From: Bradyrhizobium sp. CSA112
GTDB taxonomy: Bacteria > Pseudomonadota > Alphaproteobacteria > Rhizobiales > Xanthobacteraceae
DNA length: 64,000 nt
NCBI RefSeq assembly: GCF_029051645.1
Contig: NZ_JAACFS010000015.1
Location: 62,001 to 126,000 of the forward strand
Reading direction: 5' to 3'
Under the pieces are notes generated by a model. It was not told where the DNA came from, did no database searches, and saw only the letters and a list, made by a program, of their open reading frames with translations. Positions 50,764 to 59,285 of this stretch are shown here, piece by piece. Every line of letters begins with the position of its first letter. Position 1 is the stretch's first letter. The translations under genes were made by a program, and so were the position numbers.

Positions 50764-51744
50764 ATGCCCATTTGGATCAAGACGTTCTGTGTCGTCGCCG
50801 CGCTGCTCGGCCCGAGCGTAGCCACCAATTCAGCGCGAGCGCAAAACTATCCGGCCCGCGCTATCACCTTGGTAATTCCATTCGCTCCGGGCGGCAGCAC
50901 CTCGATCGTCGGCCGCGCCATCGCCGACAAGATGAGCGAACTGCTCGGCGAGAAGGTCGTGGTCGACAATCGGCCCGGCGCCGGCGGCACGGTCGGCACC
51001 AAGGCGGTCGCCAAAAGCGATCCCGATGGTTACACGCTGCTCCTGGGCTACACCGGCACGCTGGCGATCGGTCCCTCGCTCTACAAGAACCCCGGCTACG
51101 ATCCGCGCAAGGACTTTGCGCCGATCGGCATGATCGGCAACGCGCCGAACTCGCTGGTGGTGCATCCCTCGTTCCCCGCGAAAAGTGTGGCCGAACTGGT
51201 CGCCCATGCGAAGGCCAATCCCGACAAGGTCAATTTCGGCTCGGCCGGCGCCGGCACCGCCAGCCATATCACCGGCGAATATTTTGCTCGCGCCGCCGAC
51301 ATCAAGCTCGTGCACATCCCCTACAAGGGCACGGGTCCTGCGCTGACCGATCTCCTCGGCGGCCACATCCCGATGGCGTTCGCGCCGATCCCGGCCTCGC
51401 ACGCCAATGTCTCCGCCGGCAAGTTGCGCGCACTTGCAGTGACCAGCGCCACCCGCTCGGGCCTCTTGCCCGATGTTCCGACGATGATGGAAGCGGGGCT
51501 CGCCGCCTTCGACGCCTCGCTTTATTACGGCCTCGTTGCCCCCGCCGGCACGCAGCGGCCGATCATCGAGAAGCTGAACAAGGCGCTGCGCGACGCGCTC
51601 GCTAGCGACGAGGTGAAGAAGCAGTTGGGCAATGATGGCACCGAGATCACGCCCGGAACGCCGGAAGATTACGCAAATTTCATCGACAAGGACGAGAAGA
51701 AGTGGTCGCAGCTTGTGAAGGCCAGCGGCGTCGAGCAGGAGTAG
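50764..51744 (+). CDS. Tripartite tricarboxylate transporter (TTT) substrate-binding protein, Bug family
   Basis: A 326-residue periplasmic binding protein with a signal peptide (hydrophobic core FCVVAALLG; cleavage near SARA/QNYP). Bug-family motifs are YPARAITLVIPFAPGGSTSI, VVVDNRPGAGGTVGTKAVAK, the FAPIGMIG region and VHIPYKGTGPALTDLLGGHI. Start chosen at ATG 50764; the frame is open further upstream through the family B repeat but without coding character. Orphan Bug proteins are very common in this group; no TctA/TctB genes are nearby. The ligand is probably a carboxylate. Confidence 0.93.
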   Translation: MPIWIKTFCVVAALLGPSVATNSARAQNYPARAITLVIPFAPGGSTSIVGRAIADKMSELLGEKVVVDNRPGAGGTVGTKAVAKSDPDGYTLLLGYTGTLAIGPSLYKNPGYDPRKDFAPIGMIGNAPNSLVVHPSFPAKSVAELVAHAKANPDKVNFGSAGAGTASHITGEYFARAADIKLVHIPYKGTGPALTDLLGGHIPMAFAPIPASHANVSAGKLRALAVTSATRSGLLPDVPTMMEAGLAAFDASLYYGLVAPAGTQRPIIEKLNKALRDALASDEVKKQLGNDGTEITPGTPEDYANFIDKDEKKWSQLVKASGVEQE

Positions 51745-51753
51745 GGCGGCTTT

Positions 51754-51872
51754 CCTTCTCCCCTTGTGGGAGAAGGTGGCGCGAAGCGCCGGATGAGGGG
51801 TTCTCTCCGCGGAGACAGACCCCTCATCCGCCTCCGCTTCGCTACGGCACCTTCTCCCACAAGGGGAGAAGG
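51754..51872. repeat. Dispersed palindromic repeat, family F (copy 1)
   Basis: A 119-base palindrome with perfect outer arms CCTTCTCCCCTTGTGGGAGA / complement and inner arms GGATGAGGGGT / ACCCCTCATCC around TCCGCGGA. A closely related copy in the same orientation is at 53145, on the other side of the next gene. Confidence 0.92.
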
Positions 51873-51942
51873 AGAAAGAGCGCCGCCGAAGTTCGGGCCG
51901 TTTCGGGGCTGACTTCGCGCGTCCGCTTGCTACAACAACGCC

Positions 51943-53133
51943 ATGCGCGTGCACTTGATTCGCATGGGTTCCGGATTTGTAGCGCTCGCGCTGTTCGCGG
52001 GCGCGCCTGCAATGGCGATCGATGCCGGCACAATCCCTCCCTCAACCGCCGACGCATTGGCACAAGCCGCCTCGCCGCAGGCGATTGCCGAATATCGCCG
52101 CAAGCTGAAGGAATATCAGGAAGCGCGCGCCGCGTTCGACGAGGAGGCCGGCGCCTATTGGGCCGCGATCTCCGAGAAGCGAAAGGGCCGCAACGCCAAG
52201 CGCCGGGAACGCCAGCCCATTACGCTGGCCGATTACGTGCTGACGCAGCCGCCGGTCTACACCGGTCCGAAACGCCCGGTTAGTCCGGAGCCGGAGGAAG
52301 AGAAGCCGCCGCGCAAGCCGCTGCCGGTGGTCGCCGATTTTCTGAAAGCGGCCGCCGACCATTTCCAGTTCGTGCCGCAGCGGCCGTCATCCGAGGTCGA
52401 GTTCAAGCGCGCCTATGCCCGCTACGCGCAGGCTGCGGGCCTCACGCGCGAGCAGGCGATTCGGGTCTATTCGTTCGAGACCGGCGGCAACGGCAATTAC
52501 GACATGCAGTCGGGGCTGAGCGCCTCACGGCCGGGCTCCCGTGCGATCTCGACCGCGATCGGCTACAACCAATTGCTGACCACCAATAGCGTTGAACTAT
52601 TGGCCGAACAGGGCCACGAGTTCATTAAGGAGCTGACGGCGCGGGCCGCGACGCTGTCGGGCGCGCCGCGCAGGGCGATGGACCACAAGCTTGCCGTGCT
52701 GAAAAAGATGGTGGCGTTCACGCGCACCGTGCCGGACACATGGTCCGAGCATGAGAAGCTCGCCAATACCCCGCAGGGCTGGGCGGTGCACGCCATGGTG
52801 CTCGATATCGACGTCGGGCCGATGCTGCAGACCCACAAGCTCTTGACCTCGGTCCATTTCGCGCGCGCCAAGGGCTACAATCGTCCGCTGACGGCCGCCG
52901 AGCTCGAAATGATGAACCTGACCGGCGACGGCACCGGCCTCGACATGGTGACCATGCCGCAGGCGATGCGCGAGCAGGTGCCGACCTCGAATTTCTTCCA
53001 GCGCGGCGGCTACGAGCGCAACCCCGTCGCGATCCGCCACAACACGGTGGCGAAACTGCTGGCTGTCACTGACGAGCGTATGGATTTCAACAGTAGCAAG
53101 CCTGGCGCGAAAGAGCTGGCAGCGGCGTTTTAG
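51943..53133 (+). CDS. Exported protein of unknown function with a lysozyme-like segment
   Basis: A 396-residue exported protein: signal peptide about residues 1-25 (GFVALALFAGAPAMA), a Lys/Arg/Glu-rich helical region (38-75), a proline-rich linker (about 95-125, PEPEEEKPPRKPLP), and a C-terminal domain from about 130. In that domain VYSFETGGNGNYDMQSG followed by STAIGYNQLL resembles the catalytic-Glu and GYNQ/GLMQ segments of lytic transglycosylases, with E near residue 180 as the candidate catalytic acid. A role in peptidoglycan turnover is inferred and weak. Flanked on both sides by family F repeats. Confidence 0.75.
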   Translation: MRVHLIRMGSGFVALALFAGAPAMAIDAGTIPPSTADALAQAASPQAIAEYRRKLKEYQEARAAFDEEAGAYWAAISEKRKGRNAKRRERQPITLADYVLTQPPVYTGPKRPVSPEPEEEKPPRKPLPVVADFLKAAADHFQFVPQRPSSEVEFKRAYARYAQAAGLTREQAIRVYSFETGGNGNYDMQSGLSASRPGSRAISTAIGYNQLLTTNSVELLAEQGHEFIKELTARAATLSGAPRRAMDHKLAVLKKMVAFTRTVPDTWSEHEKLANTPQGWAVHAMVLDIDVGPMLQTHKLLTSVHFARAKGYNRPLTAAELEMMNLTGDGTGLDMVTMPQAMREQVPTSNFFQRGGYERNPVAIRHNTVAKLLAVTDERMDFNSSKPGAKELAAAF

Positions 53134-53144
53134 GGAGGTCCCCT

Positions 53145-53279
53145 CCTTCTCCCCTTGTGGGAGAAGGTGCCTTCACGAAGTGAAGGCGGATGAGGGGTTC
53201 TTTCCGCGGAGACAGACCCCTCATCCGGCTCGCCGCCGCTTCGCGCCGTCGATCCACCTTCTCCCACAAGGGGAGAAGG
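53145..53279. repeat. Dispersed palindromic repeat, family F (copy 2)
   Basis: A 135-base palindrome with the same outer arms and the same core (GGATGAGGGGTTCTTTCCGC) as the copy at 51754. The two differ in the flanks of the core. They enclose the exported-protein gene as direct repeats. Confidence 0.92.
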
Positions 53280-53291
53280 AAGAAAGGAAGC

Positions 53292-53600
53292 TCAATCCGA
53301 CCCGAACATGAACTTGCCGTCGCTTTCCAGATAGGGGCCGGAGCGCATATAGAGCTGGCCGTTCTGGCCGATGAAGAACAGCGTACCCTTCGGCACCTTC
53401 TTGGCGCCCTTGAGCAGCAGGCCCGCATTGTTGGTGCCCATCTTGTACGCGAGCGTCTTGCCGTCCCTGCCGTAGGCATAGCCCATGTCCTGCCTCAGCT
53501 CCCAAGGCGTCGGCGCGGCGCCTTGCGCCAATGCGCCGGTCGAAAACCCCGCCAGGACGGCTCCCATCAAGACCGTCTTCGTTGAAATGCACGTCATCAT
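53292..53600 (-). CDS. Small exported hypothetical protein
   Basis: A 102-residue precursor with a signal peptide (TKTVLMGAVLAGFSTGALA, cleavage near residue 25). The mature part (WELRQDMGYAYGRDGKTLAY, GTLFFIGQNGQLYMRSG) is about 75 residues and glycine/tyrosine-rich. A strong GGGAGG precedes ATG 53600. Function unknown. Confidence 0.8.
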   Translation of the reverse strand: MMTCISTKTVLMGAVLAGFSTGALAQGAAPTPWELRQDMGYAYGRDGKTLAYKMGTNNAGLLLKGAKKVPKGTLFFIGQNGQLYMRSGPYLESDGKFMFGSD

Positions 53601-53797
53601 TCATCCTCCCCACAGCCATTCGGCTTCTTGCCCCATGTTTTGAACAAATCACGAACGGCATTGTGCCGTCAATCGGCACCTTCGACGCATCACACCGCCC
53701 TTGAGACTTTGTGATTTCCCGCCTTCGACTTCCTGACTATGTTCCGGTTTCCAGTTACAAGCTTTGCATTGCGAAGAACGTCATAGGGATGATTCGT

Positions 53798-54277
53798 ATG
53801 AACCACGTCATGAAAATCGGTTTCGGTGTTGCGTTGACGTTCATGACGTTGGCTTCGGCCGCAGCAGCCGACGATTTCAAGCTCTCCAACAACCAGCGGA
53901 TCGCCTGCAGCCGCGGTTTGGCGCCGGGCAGGCTCAACACAGCGACGTGCAAGTCCTACGCGTATGTGCTCAACACCAAGACCTCCGAATATTACCGCTG
54001 CCAGGTCTCGCTCGCGCTGACGCGAGACAACAAGGAAGTCATCAACGTGCAGTCCGACGGCGGCTGCACCAAGAAGCCCCGCATCTTCGATACCGATTCG
54101 AACTATTCGTTCGACGCCACCGAAACCGAGGGGCCGAACACCAACACGTTCTTCGGCCCCGGCGGCTATGCGGTGTGGGCCAGCGACAACAATAACCTGA
54201 AGGTGCGCGGCTGCATCATCATCTCGTCCGGCCTCGGCTCCGACATCTCGAAATGCATCGACATGAAGTTCGAGTAA
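53798..54277 (+). CDS. Exported hypothetical protein
   Basis: A 159-residue precursor with a signal peptide (MKIGFGVALTFMTLASAAAA). The mature part has four cysteines (IACSRG, ATCKSY, YRCQVS, GGCTKK and two later) that may form disulphides. I start it at ATG 53798 with AGGGA upstream; in-frame ATGs at 53789 and 53810 are alternatives. It is convergent with the EAL-protein gene, six bases apart. No family recognised. Confidence 0.78.
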   Translation: MNHVMKIGFGVALTFMTLASAAAADDFKLSNNQRIACSRGLAPGRLNTATCKSYAYVLNTKTSEYYRCQVSLALTRDNKEVINVQSDGGCTKKPRIFDTDSNYSFDATETEGPNTNTFFGPGGYAVWASDNNNLKVRGCIIISSGLGSDISKCIDMKFE

Positions 54278-54283
54278 GCCGTA

Positions 54284-55501
54284 TCACGGCATCTTGTCGG
54301 AGGCGGATGCGAGCTGAGGGCGGGAGCGAGCAAATTTCCGTACCGCCACCGGCTTGCCGAACAGATAGCCCTGGACCAGATCGAACCCCATGTCGTGGGC
54401 GGCGAGAAAGTCGCCGCGGGTCTCCACGCCCTGAGCGATGGCGCGGGCGCCGTTGTCGCGGGCCAGTTCGACGATGCGTCGGCACACCGTCTGCTTCAGC
54501 CGATCGTCCGCGCAGCCGTTGATGTATTGCTGGTCGACCTTCAGTTCGGCGAACGGGAAACTCCGAAGCTCCAGAAGGGACGGCCATTCCGCGCCGACAT
54601 TGTCGATCGCGATCGCGATATTGTGCAGCCGCAGGCGTCTTGCGGCGTCCACCGCCAGGTCCGGATTGTCGATCACTTCGCTGCTGTTGATTTCGATTAA
54701 AAGTCCGCCGAAGGCCGGGTGGGCGGGCATGGCGCGGCACAGTTCGCGCACCGCCGCAGCATTGCCGAAGAACGATACCGGCAGGTTGACCGAGAGATCG
54801 ACCGGGCCCTGGCTTTCCAGCAGATAGCGCCAGTCTTCGATGGCGCGGCCGACCACGAATTCGGACAGCGCGCGAAAATGCGGATCCTTGTCGTCGGGAA
54901 TGAAATAGGCCGGCGGGACCACGCCCCAGGCAGGATGCCGCATCCGGACCAGCGCCTCCGCGCCGCTAGGCACCAGCGTGCGGGTGTTGATCTTCTGCTG
55001 ATACCACAATTCGAGCCAGCCGGCCTTCAGGGCCTCGGCGACGTCGACGGCAGGGCTTGGCGCCGGCTCGGCCGGCAGCAGCGTCGCGACGCTCGCGCGC
55101 AGGCTGGCCGCGCCGAACGGCGTCTGGAGCGAGGGCAGCATGGCAATTCCGTATTCGTCGCCAATTTGCCTGACGGCCTTTACCATAATCGAGTCTGGTT
55201 GACCGATGACGAGGACTTTGCCGGCGAAATTTTTCCGGACGATGACCTCAAGAATTTCCCCGACATTGATCCCATCGACGCACACGCTGAGCACGACCAG
55301 ATCCGGCTGCTCCGTCTGCAGCATCCCTGCCAACTCGCCGGCCTGACCGCATTCACTGGTGACGAAACCGAGATCCTCGAGGGCGTCGGAAAGGAACAAT
55401 CGGAGGTGCTTTTTGCTGTCGACGACGCAGGCTCTCGGCGTCAGCTTCCTGTGCCCGAAGTGTGCTGCGCGCGTGTACCCGTTAAAGTTGATTTGCTCCA
55501 T
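54284..55501 (-). CDS. EAL-domain protein with receiver-like N-terminus, probably catalytically degenerate
   Basis: A 405-residue cytoplasmic protein. Residues 22-140 look like a receiver fold without the acidic pocket (VVLSVCVDGINVG at the phosphoacceptor region). Residues 155-395 form an EAL domain. Catalytic positions retained are E182 (AEALVR), N239 (LSVNLP), E270 (IEIN), D300, K321 (KVDQ) and Q377 (VQGY). The second aspartate of DDFG is N301 (IDNVG), and the AEGVE glutamate is Q357 (AQGVE). These changes point to loss of cyclic-di-GMP hydrolysis and a possible sensor or adaptor role. ATG 55501 follows GGGAGG. Confidence 0.9.
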   Translation of the reverse strand: MEQINFNGYTRAAHFGHRKLTPRACVVDSKKHLRLFLSDALEDLGFVTSECGQAGELAGMLQTEQPDLVVLSVCVDGINVGEILEVIVRKNFAGKVLVIGQPDSIMVKAVRQIGDEYGIAMLPSLQTPFGAASLRASVATLLPAEPAPSPAVDVAEALKAGWLELWYQQKINTRTLVPSGAEALVRMRHPAWGVVPPAYFIPDDKDPHFRALSEFVVGRAIEDWRYLLESQGPVDLSVNLPVSFFGNAAAVRELCRAMPAHPAFGGLLIEINSSEVIDNPDLAVDAARRLRLHNIAIAIDNVGAEWPSLLELRSFPFAELKVDQQYINGCADDRLKQTVCRRIVELARDNGARAIAQGVETRGDFLAAHDMGFDLVQGYLFGKPVAVRKFARSRPQLASASDKMP

Positions 55502-55866
55502 GGCCGCCCTCCCAACAGATACCCCGGCGCCATTGGTACATCCGCGTTGCGGTCGCAATAATGGAATTTTGCGGGAGGCCACATGATTACTTCAGTAGGG
55601 TTAAAGCCGCAGAGACGAATAAAATTTTAGGAAAACGGCCGGGCTCAGCAGCACATTGCCTGGGCCGGACAAGCCCATTCGTTGCTTTCATGGGCTTCAA
55701 CGAGCTGGCGCCTTGCCTGGGCAATATTTGATCAGCGCCCTGCATGTTAACGCCTGTGGTCGCTTGCCGGCGCCGCGATGTTTCGTGGCTTGAGAAAACT
55801 TCTGCCGTGATGCCTCTGCCCTCCTTCGCAGGAGCAGCAATGATGCGATGCACGCGACTTTTCCTC

Positions 55867-55902
55867 TAAAAAAATGACCGCGGCCCTCGGTGGCCGCGGT
55901 CA
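55867..55902 (-). terminator. Rho-independent terminator of the TAXI-TRAP operon
   Basis: An 11-base perfect stem TGACCGCGGCC / GGCCGCGGTCA with a six-base loop (55875-55902), followed on the minus strand by seven or more T residues. It lies 49 bases past the stop of the TAXI gene. The rest of the gap 55502-55951 holds no recognisable gene. Confidence 0.92.
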
Positions 55903-55951
55903 CTGCAATCTGCATTCCGGACATCGCTTCCGATCGTCCGGACCGCGAGGC

Positions 55952-56911
55952 CTAGCCGCCCACGCCCTTTTCCTTGAAGTATTTCAGCGCGCCGGGGTGG
56001 AACGGGATCGGCGAACGTTCCTGCACCTGGTTGTCGAGCGAAAAGCTCTCGGCTTCCTTGTGCACGGCGACGATGTCGGCCTTCTTCTCCACCAGCGTCT
56101 TGACGATGGTGTAGGCGTCCTCATTGCTCATCTTGTCGCCGGTGACGATCAAGTTCCAGACGTCGGTAATGGAATTGTCCTTGTCGTAGCCCGGATACGA
56201 ACCCGCCTTGATCTTGCTGGAAGAATAGAGCTTGCCGTATTTCGCGTTCATCTTCTCGGCCAGGTCGCCATGGTCGATCAGCTTTATCTTCAGGCCGGGC
56301 GTCGCCGCGAGATCGGTGACCGCGGCAGTCGGGATGCCGCCGACCCAGAAGAACGCATCGATCTTGCGATCCTTGACCGCATTGACGGATTCGGCAACGC
56401 CGAGCCGCTCGCGCTTCATGTCCTTGTCCTTGTCGAGGCCAGCGGCCTCGATGACACGGAACGCCATCACTTCGGTGGCGCTGCCGGGCGACCCGGTCGA
56501 AACGCGCTTGCCCTTCAGGTCTGCCATGGTCTGGATGCCGGTGCCTTCCACCGTCACCACATGCATGCGGTTCGGATAGACCACGAGCAGCGCCTGCAAT
56601 GGCACCTTGCCGCTCTTGAATTTGTCCTCACCCTTCAGCGCGTCGAGCGCGGCGTCGGCCATCGTGAAGGCCATCTCGCTCTTGCCTGCGCCGATCAGCT
56701 TGAGATTGTCGACCGAGCCGCCGGTGACCTCGGCGGTGGCCTGCACGTTGGGCAGGTTCTTCGAGAGCACGTTGGCGACCGCGCCGCCGAGCGGGTAATA
56801 GACCCCGCCGGTGCCGCCGGTGCCGATCGACATGGTCTTCTGCTGGGCATGGGCTACGCCAGCAAAGGCAAGCCCCAGTGTCATCGCCAGCATGGCTGTG
56901 GTTTTTTTCAT
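55952..56911 (-). CDS. TAXI-family TRAP transporter solute-binding protein
   Basis: A 319-residue periplasmic binding protein with a signal peptide (MKKTTAMLAMTLGLAFAGVA, cleavage after AHA, residue 22). TAXI-family motifs are SIGTGGTGGVYYPLGGAVAN, TGGSVDNLKLIGAGKSEMAF and VSTGSPGSATEVMAFRVI. GGGAG precedes ATG 56911. It lies 27 bases downstream of the fused TRAP permease gene in one operon, followed by a strong terminator. Family members bind C4-dicarboxylates, glutamate or other acids; the ligand here is unknown. Confidence 0.95.
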   Translation of the reverse strand: MKKTTAMLAMTLGLAFAGVAHAQQKTMSIGTGGTGGVYYPLGGAVANVLSKNLPNVQATAEVTGGSVDNLKLIGAGKSEMAFTMADAALDALKGEDKFKSGKVPLQALLVVYPNRMHVVTVEGTGIQTMADLKGKRVSTGSPGSATEVMAFRVIEAAGLDKDKDMKRERLGVAESVNAVKDRKIDAFFWVGGIPTAAVTDLAATPGLKIKLIDHGDLAEKMNAKYGKLYSSSKIKAGSYPGYDKDNSITDVWNLIVTGDKMSNEDAYTIVKTLVEKKADIVAVHKEAESFSLDNQVQERSPIPFHPGALKYFKEKGVGG

Positions 56912-56938
56912 TTTTATCTCCCTCAATTGCTTTCTTCT

Positions 56939-58966
56939 CTATGTTGTGAGCGCGGGTCGCTCTGGCGACCGCGTTCTGGCCTGCCACAGCAATACGCCGA
57001 AACCGATGATCAGGCCCGGCACATAGGTGTAGCTGATGTCGCGTCCGGTGATCCATTCGACGATTGCCTCAATCAGGCTCGGGAACACCAGCAGCAATCC
57101 GGATAGCAGAAGCAGGCCGCGCTCGACCGCTGTATTTTGTCGCAGCGCCCAGTTCTGGGCAAACGCAGCAAGCGCTAGCAGGCCCAGGCTTGTCTTGATC
57201 GTGATTTCGAGAATATCGACCCACGATCCGCCCTTGGGAATCGACATCAGCAGCCCTGCGCCCTGCGGGTCGAGCACAAATACGAACGGCACCAGAAACG
57301 CCGGCAGCGTGTATTTCCAGGACTGCAGGGTGGTCCTGTAGGGATCCCCGCCGGTGATGGCGGCCGCCGCGAACGGCGAGAGCGCCGTCGGCGGCGAAAC
57401 CTCGGACAAGACGGCGTAGTAGAAGATGAACATGTGTGCGGCGTAGTCGGGCACGCCGAGCTTGATCAGCGCAGGCGCCGCGATCACCGCGCAGATGATG
57501 TAGGAGGCGGTCACCGGGACGGCGAGGCCGATGATCCAGACGATCAGCGATGTGTAGATCGCGGTCAACAATAGACTGCCGCCGGCATAGGCGATGACAA
57601 TCGACGAGAATTTGAGGCCGAGGCCCGTCAACGTCACGATGCCGACGACGATGCCGGCGCAGGCGCAGGTGGTCGCGGCATTCAGCGCGCCGATCGAGCC
57701 GTCGGCTAGCGCCCTCACCAGTTTGCTCGGCACCAGCGCGGTCTCCCGGCGCAGGAAGCTCAACGCGAAGGTCACCACAATGGCGTAGAACACCGACAGC
57801 GATGGCGAGTAGCCGATGATCATGAACGCGACGACGGCGAGCAGCGAGATGAAGTGGAAGCCGTATCGCTTCGTCATCTGGCCGAGCGACATCTCCGTCG
57901 TGATGCTCACGTTCTTGGCATGGAATTTCTTGGCGTCCAGTTCGACCATGAACAATAGCGACATGTAGTAAAGACAGGTCGGAATGGTCGCCATCCAGAT
58001 CACGTCGAGATAGCTGATCTTGAGAAACTCGGCGATCAGGAACGCGGCGGCTCCCAGCACCGGCGGCGACAGGATCGCGCCCAACCCGCCGGCTGCAAGC
58101 AATCCGCCCGCGGCGTTCCGCTCGAAGCCTGCCTTGGCCATCATCGGATAGGCCACGGTGCCGATCATGACGGTTGTGGCGACGCCGGATCCGGAGGGGC
58201 CACCGAGCAGGAACGACGACAGCACCACGGTGCGGCCGGCACTGTTCGGCTTGCCGCCCATCAGGGCCAGTGAGAAATCGATGAAGAACTTGCCGGCGCC
58301 GGAATGCTGCAGAAACGCGCCATAGATGGTGAACAGGATGATCAGCGTTGCCGATACGTCGACGGCGACACCGAAAATGCCCTCCAGCGTAATGAAGAGG
58401 TGACCGACGAGGCGGTCCAGGTCGTAGCCGCGATGGGTCCAGGGCGCCGGCAAATGCGGCCCAAGCATCGCATAGGCGATGAATAGTATCGATACCACCG
58501 GCATGATCGCGCCGGTGGTGCGCCGCGTCGCTTCCAGCAGCAGCACGATGAAGACAATGCCGACGATCACGTCCCAGCGGTCAGGCGTGGTGGCACGGTC
58601 GGTGAAATCTTCACCACCCCACAGCGCATATACGATGGTCGCGACCGCAACAATGCCGGGGACGACGTCCCACCAGCGCACGCGGTTGCGAAAGCGTGTC
58701 GCCAGCGGAAACAGCAGGAAGCTCAGAACCAGCGTGAACGCGACATGAGTGTAGCGAAGTTCCTGGGTCGGAACGATGGCGTAGGCCGCGTAGAGGTGAA
58801 ACAGGCTCATGACCACGGCAATCGTGGTCGAGATTCTTCCCGCCCATCCCATCAGGCGGTTAGCCGCGCCCTCTTCCGCCTCGATGTAGGCTTCCGCCTT
58901 GTGCAAGGCTTCGTCCGAAACGGCGACGACCTCGTCATTGGGCGGTGTTGTCTTGTCTGCTGCCAT
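56939..58966 (-). CDS. TRAP transporter permease, fused small and large subunits (DctQM)
   Basis: A 675-residue inner-membrane protein: four N-terminal helices corresponding to the small subunit (about residues 40-190) joined to a DctM-type large subunit with about 12 helices. Motifs are SGSGVATTVMIGTVAYPMM, AAGGLGAILSPPVLGAAAFL and the C-terminal EVSPPTALSPFAAAAITG. Fused permeases are the rule for TAXI-type TRAP systems. It is upstream of the binding-protein gene and shares its transcript. Confidence 0.95.
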   Translation of the reverse strand: MAADKTTPPNDEVVAVSDEALHKAEAYIEAEEGAANRLMGWAGRISTTIAVVMSLFHLYAAYAIVPTQELRYTHVAFTLVLSFLLFPLATRFRNRVRWWDVVPGIVAVATIVYALWGGEDFTDRATTPDRWDVIVGIVFIVLLLEATRRTTGAIMPVVSILFIAYAMLGPHLPAPWTHRGYDLDRLVGHLFITLEGIFGVAVDVSATLIILFTIYGAFLQHSGAGKFFIDFSLALMGGKPNSAGRTVVLSSFLLGGPSGSGVATTVMIGTVAYPMMAKAGFERNAAGGLLAAGGLGAILSPPVLGAAAFLIAEFLKISYLDVIWMATIPTCLYYMSLLFMVELDAKKFHAKNVSITTEMSLGQMTKRYGFHFISLLAVVAFMIIGYSPSLSVFYAIVVTFALSFLRRETALVPSKLVRALADGSIGALNAATTCACAGIVVGIVTLTGLGLKFSSIVIAYAGGSLLLTAIYTSLIVWIIGLAVPVTASYIICAVIAAPALIKLGVPDYAAHMFIFYYAVLSEVSPPTALSPFAAAAITGGDPYRTTLQSWKYTLPAFLVPFVFVLDPQGAGLLMSIPKGGSWVDILEITIKTSLGLLALAAFAQNWALRQNTAVERGLLLLSGLLLVFPSLIEAIVEWITGRDISYTYVPGLIIGFGVLLWQARTRSPERPALTT

Positions 58967-59155
58967 GCTCTCCCCGGGAGATTCGTTAACTTACGCCCGG
59001 CTTCGGCCGGCCTTTCGCGGGCGCATTCAGTCCGGTTTGGGCGACCGTGGCAAGGGGCTTTTCGGACGATGTCCGAGCATCTTTTTTATCTATCGGACCG
59101 GTTGACCCGAGGTCCTCGTCCGTCCAATTTGCCGGCCAATTTCGCAGCCCGGATG

Positions 59156-59206
59156 GAGCCAACGGGTCGCGCGAATGCGCGCCCGATGACAGGCTCCGCG
59201 CAATCC
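59156..59206. repeat. Truncated inverted copy of family B repeat
   Basis: About 51 bases (GAGCCAACGGGTCGCGCGAA ... GGCTCCGCGCAATCC) are the reverse complement, with few differences, of the right half of the family B element at 50554. It lies in the 319-base divergent gap 58967-59285 between the TRAP operon and the SDR gene. Confidence 0.8.
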
Positions 59207-59227
59207 GGGGACCTGCCAAACAAGATT

Positions 59228-59254
59228 CCCGGGTTTCGCTTCGCTTCACCCGGG
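59228..59254. repeat. Dispersed short hairpin, family G
   Basis: CCCGGGT / ACCCGGG stem (27 bases in all) around TTCGCTTCGCTTC, flanked by ATT and CTACAA. It resembles the hairpin at 42853 and lies directly upstream of the SDR ribosome site. Confidence 0.6.
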
Positions 59255-59285
59255 CTACAAGAAAACAGAAAGGGAGAAGAAGTCG

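Noticed and set aside
55874..57106. Plus-strand frame of 410 codons opposite the TAXI-TRAP genes
   Set aside because: Overlaps two well-supported genes and the terminator; shadow composition.
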